Below are positions 57,535 to 64,000 of a stretch of DNA of 64,000 bases, piece after piece. The stretch is taken from assembly GCA_037176725.1 (NCBI GenBank), contig JAZBRS010000060.1, positions 58,742,001-58,806,000 on the forward strand, read 5' to 3'. A program made the position numbers and the translations under genes. This DNA is from Posidonia oceanica (lineage: Eukaryota; Streptophyta; Magnoliopsida; Alismatales; Posidoniaceae). Within the stretch, counting starts at the first letter, position 1; each line of letters starts with the position of its first letter. The notes under the pieces are model-generated. The model was not told where the DNA came from, ran no database searches, and saw only the letters and a program-made list of their open reading frames with translations.

Positions 57535-57539
57535 CTATC
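57535..57539. repeat. Target-site duplication of solo LTR E, left copy
   Basis: CTATC, repeated at 63312-63316. Confidence 0.9.
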
Positions 57540-60500
57540 TGTAGCGATCCCGATCGGAATCAAGCTCGCTATTTAGCGGCGATTGGATCCGAAGAAGAGG
57601 CTCGACTCGAAAACACTTGAAATCGAGGAGAAAAGAGAAAGATAAGACAAATCAGAGTCGCCACCATGTCTATTAACGGGAGACAAGGAAAACCAGGGGA
57701 AGTGCGTGAATTAACATGCAAAACCAAGCAAGAAATGCAAAGCAAAGCAATGCAAAGGAAACAAATGCAAATACATGCAAATGAGATGACTCTAGCCTAG
57801 GATAAGGGCAGTACGGTCATTGCGGGCCAAAAGACAGGGCAAGGACTCCTGTTACGTGCGGGGAAGGTGTTAGGCACCCCCGACACGCCCGAGAATCGGT
57901 CTTTCTAGGCTTACGCTCGCATACGCAGGGAAATGCAGGATTGGATGCCTATGTGCCTATGAATGCCTAAATGAATGCTCAAGGTGTGCTCTAAGTGGAG
58001 AGATGCAGGGCAAGGAAGTAAACGTGCTATCTAAGTGCTCAACTACGCTGTCTGTGTTCCGAACTAGGCGAAACCTGGCTCGTGAGAACTCCAGACAGTA
58101 AGCATCACAGCCCTATATGCAAATGCAGGCGAAAAAGCAAAACAACGGTAAAACCATGCAATGTGATCGACATGCAAGAGAAAACGGCGTAAAGCACGCA
58201 AAACGAGGCAAAAAAACAAGAAAGCGCGCAAAATGGTGCAAAAAGACAAGGTCGGCACGTAAAACGGGCGAGAAAGCAAGGCGGCACGCAAATCGGTGCA
58301 AAAGACGGTGACGGGCACGCAAAACTGTGCCAAAAACAGGACGAGCACGCAAAACGACGCGAAAGACAAAGCAAGCACTCAAAACGGTGCCAAAACGAGA
58401 ACGGGCACGCAAAACGATGCCAAAAGTTGCGAGATAAAACCTCGGAAAACTGTGCGAATGCTAAATGCAAAGAAGAGATCAGAAGATGCCAAAGAGGAGC
58501 AAGACAATGTGTGTGTAAGAACAGACATTGTTTAGGACCCCCTAGGGTAGGCGTGAAGACCTACAAAGGGGAGAGCGAGCAAATGGGGGGATTACCACCT
58601 CTCTTGCGACCATTTCCCACTAAACCGTTCCACGATGTGTCTCGCATGCTGCCCAAAGCTCGCGATGCGATCGGATCGTGGAAAAGGGGGAAGAAAGTCA
58701 CATTAAGTGGTAAATCCAGGGAAAACTCAACACAAAACACATAGGGAAACGCGAAATGGGGATCTGAGTTGATAGACAAGAAGAGGAAGCCCTATTCTAC
58801 ATGCTCAAAGAGACAGAAATCAAAAACGAGGAAAACTATGCAAATGGCGTGCAAATGAATGCAATGCAGGGGTTCAGGAGGACATACCTGGAAATCTGGG
58901 AGCCTGATCTGAGATCTGCTTGGTCCATGCTGAAGAGCGCTTCGCTGCGGTCGCCTGGGCAGCTTGCTTGAGAAGATCCAACGGCCGGATCGGAAGATAT
59001 CGCAGCTTCAAGGCAGGAAGGCCAGAACAGGGGAGAAGAGCAGATCTAGGTGTTCAGGAGGTCCTAGGGGTGTGCAAAAGGTCCTCCCAAGTGAAGGGGA
59101 GCTAAAAGTGCTTATTGTGTGCAAAAGGATGCTAACATGCAAGGCTAAATGAATGCAGAATGCATGCACAAGCAAGAAGAAATAAGGGGAACAAACTTGG
59201 AAAAGACAGGAGTTCAAAAGCATTTTTGGAAAAGAAAAGGGGCTGAAATGCAAATTTTCACAAAAGATGGGGTCCTCAGAGGGGGGTTTTGAAAACAGGA
59301 GAGGGCAGAGGGTTATTTTGCAAAAGACTGGGTTCAGAAAGCTTATTTGAAAAGAGGGTATGCATTGGAAGAAGTTTTGAAAACAAAAAGAAATCATAAT
59401 GCAATTTTGAAAAAAACAGGGGTCTAAAATGCAAATTTTCCAGAAAACAGGGTTCTGGGGAGTCTGGGAATGCAAGTGGAGGGTCTACATGCAATTTTGT
59501 AAGCATAGGAGCTAAGATGCAACTTTAGGGGCAAAACAGTCTTTTTACATGATTTTTGAAAGATGCAAGGACCTATGTGTGATTTTTGAATCATGCAGGG
59601 GTCAAATATGCAATTTTGTATGGTAAATATGCTCTGAAAACACTAATAAAGGGCTGATGTGCAATTTTTGGAAAAAACAGGGGCCAAAATGCAATGTAGT
59701 AAGCAAAAATGCATGGAAATGGTTACTGTCCATTTAAAATGGACCTAAATGCAAATGTGCAAAAACAGGAGGCAAAATATGCAATGCAGTATGCAAAATT
59801 GAAGATAAAACCTAAGTTTCTACAGTGCATGGACCTATATGCAAAATCAAAAACATGCAGGGATGCAGAATGCAATTTCATATGGTAAAATGCATGCAAT
59901 TAAATGAACTGATTTAAGGCAGGACTTATATGCAAAAATGGAAACCAGAGGGGCTAAAACACAAAAAATTACAACAAAACAGCACAGTAACAGGACTAGA
60001 TTGCAAATACTGAAAAGCAGAGATAAAAGCAGCAATTTGGCATGGTATTAAATCAGAAACTAAGCAGATTAAATAAACTAAGGACCAGAATGCAAAAATG
60101 GAATAACTTAAGGCAGATATGCAATATTTACCAAAAAACTATAGCCTGAGAAAAATAAAACAACAGTAAAACGCCGGCGGCCATGGACACTGTAGCAGCA
60201 AGCTGCCAGCGTCCATGAACGCCGACACAGGGGGCTTGGGGACGCGCAGACCGGCGGGGGAGCTGCTCCTGGTCCTGACGGAGGTCGGACGGTGCTCGAC
60301 GGAGGTCGACGCGGACTGGAACGAGCTGGAGCGATCGCCGGAGGTCTACAGAGCTTCAGAAGCTTCGTCCAGCCGATCGACGCAGCGACGCTACGTTCTG
60401 AAGGCCGGAGAACGCTCCTGAGACCCATGCGGACCTGAGGCAACCACTGGAGTTGCGTTCTGCTGGACGGAGCTGCGGGACGACCGGAGAGACTCGCCGG

Positions 60501-63311
60501 AGAAGAAGACCCTGGCCGGAGCTTGACTCGGCGCAGGAGAGCCGGAGACCCTATTCTAAAGGCTGGAGAAGCAAGATGGGAGGAAGAGGAGGCTAAGGGA
60601 AGTGGAATTTACCTGGTTCCGCGTCTGAGATGCCCTACCGACGACGGTGGCTTCAGAGGTCGCCGGTGGAGTCTGTCCGGTCGCTGCGGGTGCTGTCGGC
60701 TGCTCGCGAGGGCTGGAGTCGCCTCAGGACGATCCTCCAGAGCTTCCCAGACGTCCGGACGTGAGCTTCGAAGCTCGGAGCAGAATCTGGCACTTTTGGG
60801 TTCTCAGAAAGGAACCGGAGGCGGGGGGGTGTTACTGCTCGTCGGACCTGGTGGAGTCTTCCGGGAGGTAGCTGGAGGTCCGGAGAGTGATTTTGGAGGA
60901 TTGGATTATGGTTCTGGAGGCTGGGGAGTGGATTTGCTGAGCGGTCGGCCTTCTGATCAGGAGTTGGGACAGGTGTTTGTTGTGGAGTTTGTGGTCTGTG
61001 GTGGAGGAGAGGGCTGAAGATCAGGTGGCCTGGAAAGGTTGAGTGCAGGTGAGTAATGGGGAAGGGTTTGGGAAGATGCGGTGGACTGTGGTGAAGGCAA
61101 TTTTCAGGAGAGGAGGCGTTGGGTTACAGTTGGTTTCCGCGGTGGATTCAGGTGAACCGGTGGTGGTTCTGGGTGGTGGAAAGGCCGTGGAAGGGTGGAG
61201 GAAGATTGTCGGGTTTCTGGGTGAACTTGGGGGATCAACTGGGAGAGCAATTGGGGCTTGGATGGGGCTTGGATTGCTGGAAAAGGAAGGGGAAGTTCTG
61301 CTGAATTTTCAGAGGGAGAAGAAGAAGGTTTTGCTGGAGAATTCTCTGGATTTTAGCTCTCTCTCTCTCGGAGCGTCAAAAAGCGATGAAGGAGGATTGA
61401 AGGGCTGGCTTATATCAGAGGACGGAGGCTGCTGGGCGCGCTGGAGGTTTGAATTCCACCGGCGGCACTGCAGCAGAAACGACGGGCGTCGGCGAGGCGA
61501 TTGGCATTCAATGCCTCCCGGAAATGGTGCTGAGAGAAGAGAGGAGCGGCGAGCTCTGTAGATGAAAGGATAGAGGCTTGAATTTGAATGGGTGGAGGGA
61601 AGATTGTCGCAGCGAGCTCGCGGGAGGAAAACCGGCTGACGCGCGAGGAAGAAGAAGGAAGAAGAAGGAGCACTGGGTCGGACCGTGGGCCGAAGGAAAA
61701 AAAGAAAAGAAATAAAAGAAAAAGAGAAACGGGCTGGATTGGGCCCAGTAAGGAAAGGAAAGAAAGAAAAAGATAAGTAAGAATGAAGAGAGGGTAGAAT
61801 GGGGAAATAAAATTAGTAAAAATGAACTAAAAATAAATAAAAATATTAGAAAGGTTGTGATGTAGATTAGGATTTTAATTAAATTTTTTAATGGCCATTT
61901 TGGGTTGATTAATGTGTTTTGGGCTTGATTAGGGTTTTAGGGTTTTGGTTTTGCTTTTAATTGGTTTTCACTTGATTAAATGTTTGTTAAACCTTGTTTT
62001 AAATTGCTTTAAAAATTGTGTTTCCCTTGTTGGACACTTAGGACATTGATTAGGATTTTTTAGGATTTATTTTCGTATTAATCAGGATTGGTTTTAGGTT
62101 TTTAAGTCTTAGTCTTCTTAGGGTTTTTTTTCTTAAGTCTTTTAAATTATGCTTTGATTTTTATTTGTTGATTTTTTCTTGAAGTTTTTAGTTAGATTTC
62201 TCTGATTTGATGGGGTGTTTTAAAGTCTTTTAAGTGTGTTTTTCTTTTCCTTTTAATTAAGTTTTTTAATTTGTTTTTTCTTAGGTTTGTTAGGTTAAGT
62301 CTTTTTGTTTCTTTAATTACTTGTTTTAGTGTTTGTTTTTTAATTCTTCTTTTTAGGGTTTGTTTTTTAATTCTTTTGATGGGGTTTTTACTTTTGGTAG
62401 GTTTTGGTTTTATTTTAGTTTTTTCCTTGATTTTTCAGTGTTTTCTTTTGATTTGTTTTGCATTTTTTAGCTTACATGCTTGGTTTTCTTTTTAGCTTAA
62501 TTTAGTTAAGTTTGGGTTTTTAATTGCTTGTTTAATGTTTTTTAATTGTTTTTCTTAGGGTTCTGATTTGTTTCTTTTATGTTTTGGGGTTTTACAGATT
62601 TTTAAGGGTTTTTATGGATTTTTGCAAGAGAAGGCAAAGGAAAAGAGAAGGGAGAAGGAAAAGGGAAAAAGAGGGAAATAAAAGGAAAAGAGATAGGTTG
62701 GAGAGAAATGATTTTTAAAATTCAGAAAAAAGGCTAAAAATAAAGTAAAAATAGGAATAAGGTAGAGAAGGGATAGAAGTACAAAGGGGGCCCACAGCCA
62801 GGCCAAAAAAGGGCAAAAAGGGGATGAAAAGAGAGATGATAATCAGGAGAGAGAGAGAGGAGAGAGAAAATGATAATCCCAGAGAGAGAAAAGGATAATT
62901 TGGATGAAAGGGGGTCTTAAGGGTCTTGGAATGGGGTGAAAATTGGTGAGTGGGTAGTCTAGGATTTCTAGTGTTGGTCCTGAAGTTTTGGTTTGATTCT
63001 AAGAAGGTTTTGTAGGGGTTTCAAGGTGTAGAAAAAGGGGAGTTTCACCTAAGTTCTCTAGGGTTTTTGGGAATGGTCTAGGTTTGGAAATTTCTAGGTT
63101 CTTGGGTAGGCTTGTTAAGTGGGTGTTGGTAGGTTTTCCTATGGGTTTTGGTTAGGTTTTGAGCTTGGAAAGAGGGATAAAGGCCTAGGTCAAGATGGGC
63201 TGATTTTGGAGGGTAAAGAAGAGGATTAGGGTTTGGTTTGGTTTGGGTTTGAGTCCAGCAATCACTAGGAAGGCTCCAAGGATCCAAGCCTGTCAAGATG
63301 GGGTGTCAACA
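57540..63311 (-). mobile_element. Solo LTR E (5772 bp) of the same Tat family
   Basis: One LTR, TG (57540) to CA (63311), with a 5-bp CTATC duplication on both sides and satellite on both flanks. It has no PBS, PPT or coding sequence, so it is the product of LTR-LTR recombination. It shares all LTR landmarks: conserved U5 block (57794-57922), U5 repeat (58190-58435), GC-rich middle (60160-61670), TATA candidate (61408-61416), telo-box pair (61928-61946), GATAAT block (62831-62900). Confidence 0.93.
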
Positions 63312-64000
63312 CTATCCTTCCAGTTGATTATTTCGAAACTTATCACTTTTCTTTTCCTTTGCGATTGATAGGCCCAAAACCTATCCTTCCAATCCATAAG
63401 TCCGAAACTTATCACTTTTCTTTTCCATTGTGGTGGATAGGTCCGAAACCTATCCTTCCAGTCGATAAGTCTGAAACTTTTCACTTTTATTTTCCTTTGT
63501 GGTCGATAGGTACGAAACCAGTCCTTCCAGTCGATAAGTCCGAAACTTATCACTTTCTTTTCATTTGTGGTCGATAGGTTCGAAAACTATCCTTCCGGTC
63601 GATAAGTCTGAAACTTATCACATTACTTTCCCTTTGAGGTCGATAGGTCCGCAACCAATCCTTCCGGTCGATAAGTCCGAAACTTATCACATATATTTTC
63701 CTTTGCAGTCGATTGGTCCGAAACCTATCCTTCCGGTAGATAAGTTTGAGATTTGTCACTTTTTTTTTCCATCGCGGTTGATAGGTCCGAAACCTATCCT
63801 TCCGGTCGATTAGTCCGAAACTTTTCACTTTTCTTTTCCTTTTCGGTCGATCGGTACGAAACCTAACCTTCCGGTCAATAAGTTCGAAACTTATTACTTT
63901 TCTTTTCCATTGTGGTCAATAGGTCCGAAACCTATCTTTCCGGTCGATAAGTCCGAAGCTTATCACTTTTCTTTTCCTTTGCTGACGATAGATCTGAAAC
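63312..64000. repeat. 69-bp satellite, right segment (to window end)
   Basis: About ten monomers continuing the array interrupted by E. The order of variant monomers matches that at about 55469-56000, including GTTGATTATTTCGAA, GGTGGATAGGTCCG and GATCGGTACG variants. The array continues past the window. Confidence 0.93.

Larger units (their letters stand above)
46143..57539. repeat. 69-bp satellite array, main segment (about 165 monomers)
   Basis: The consensus monomer holds GCGGTCGATAGGTCCGAAAC, then CTATCCTTCCGGTCGATAAG, then TCCGAAACTTATCACTTTTC, then TTTTCCTTT, totalling 69 bp. Each monomer has two dyads, GATAGGT-CCGAA-ACCTATC and GATAAGT-CCGAA-ACTTATC. Monomers differ by scattered substitutions, some single-base indels and variant monomers (TTCTATAGGCTCGAAACC, GGTCTTTAAGTCCG) that recur together. 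Because 69 is a multiple of three, frames stay open for hundreds of bases and give an RSIGPKPILPVDKSETYHF-type repeat; there is no evidence that it is expressed. Confidence 0.95.

Noticed and set aside
46073..57620. Dozens of long open frames encoding a 23-residue repeat (IGPKPILPVDKSETYHF type) on both strands
   Set aside because: They result from the 69-bp satellite period being a multiple of three with few stops. Frames begin and end at random monomer mutations and there is no gene context.
20366..64000. Short partly palindromic repeats at regular spacing, resembling a CRISPR array
   Set aside because: The whole unit repeats with no unique spacers, no cas genes are present, and the context is a plant genome. 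It is a satellite.

Overview
The window is plant nuclear heterochromatin. I find no host gene, rRNA, tRNA or CRISPR array. It consists of very large LTR retrotransposons of the Ty3/gypsy Tat (Ogre-like) lineage nested in, or inserted beside, a tandem satellite. The plant assignment rests on the Tat-type integrase tail, the Tat-type gag/protease with a G-patch-like segment, an arginine-tRNA-like primer binding site, 5.3-5.9 kb LTRs and a DUF7745 (plant-mobile-domain-like) accessory protein, all known from angiosperms. The species cannot be determined from the sequence; a eudicot is a guess.

Layout. (A) 1-5122 is the 3' half of a plus-strand Tat element: the end of pol (integrase tail with two stops), a purine-rich spacer, an intact 428-aa DUF7745 ORF, and a 3'UTR of tandem repeats. 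(X) 5123-11607 is the 5' leader and 5' LTR of a minus-strand element of the same family. Its right LTR end abuts the middle of a second DUF7745 copy. (A') 11608-14693 is a near-identical second copy of the DUF7745 3' half and 3'UTR, followed at 14694-20365 by a plus-strand 3' LTR. 20366-21363 is 69-bp satellite. (D) 21364-46142 is a complete 24.8-kb minus-strand element with TSD ATAAG: 3' LTR, polypurine tract, greatly expanded 3'UTR, DUF7745 pseudogene, degenerate pol tail, protease, gag, leader, PBS and 5' LTR. It lacks reverse transcriptase, RNase H and the integrase core. 46143-57539 is satellite. (E) 57540-63311 is a solo LTR with TSD CTATC. 63312-64000 is satellite.

How the parts relate. 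Gag and protease would build the particle, the PBS and PPT prime cDNA synthesis, and DUF7745 is a sense-strand accessory ORF downstream of pol whose role is unknown. D has two similar LTRs but no polymerase or integrase core, so it was probably moved in trans by an autonomous relative.

The most unusual signals are structural. Hairpins in the 3'UTR and across the PPT/LTR border carry compensatory changes between A and D. The satellite monomer has two perfect 7-bp dyads that also differ by a compensatory pair, and it closely resembles one repeat in the A 3'UTR. This suggests the satellite array and the retrotransposon 3'UTR repeats share an origin.
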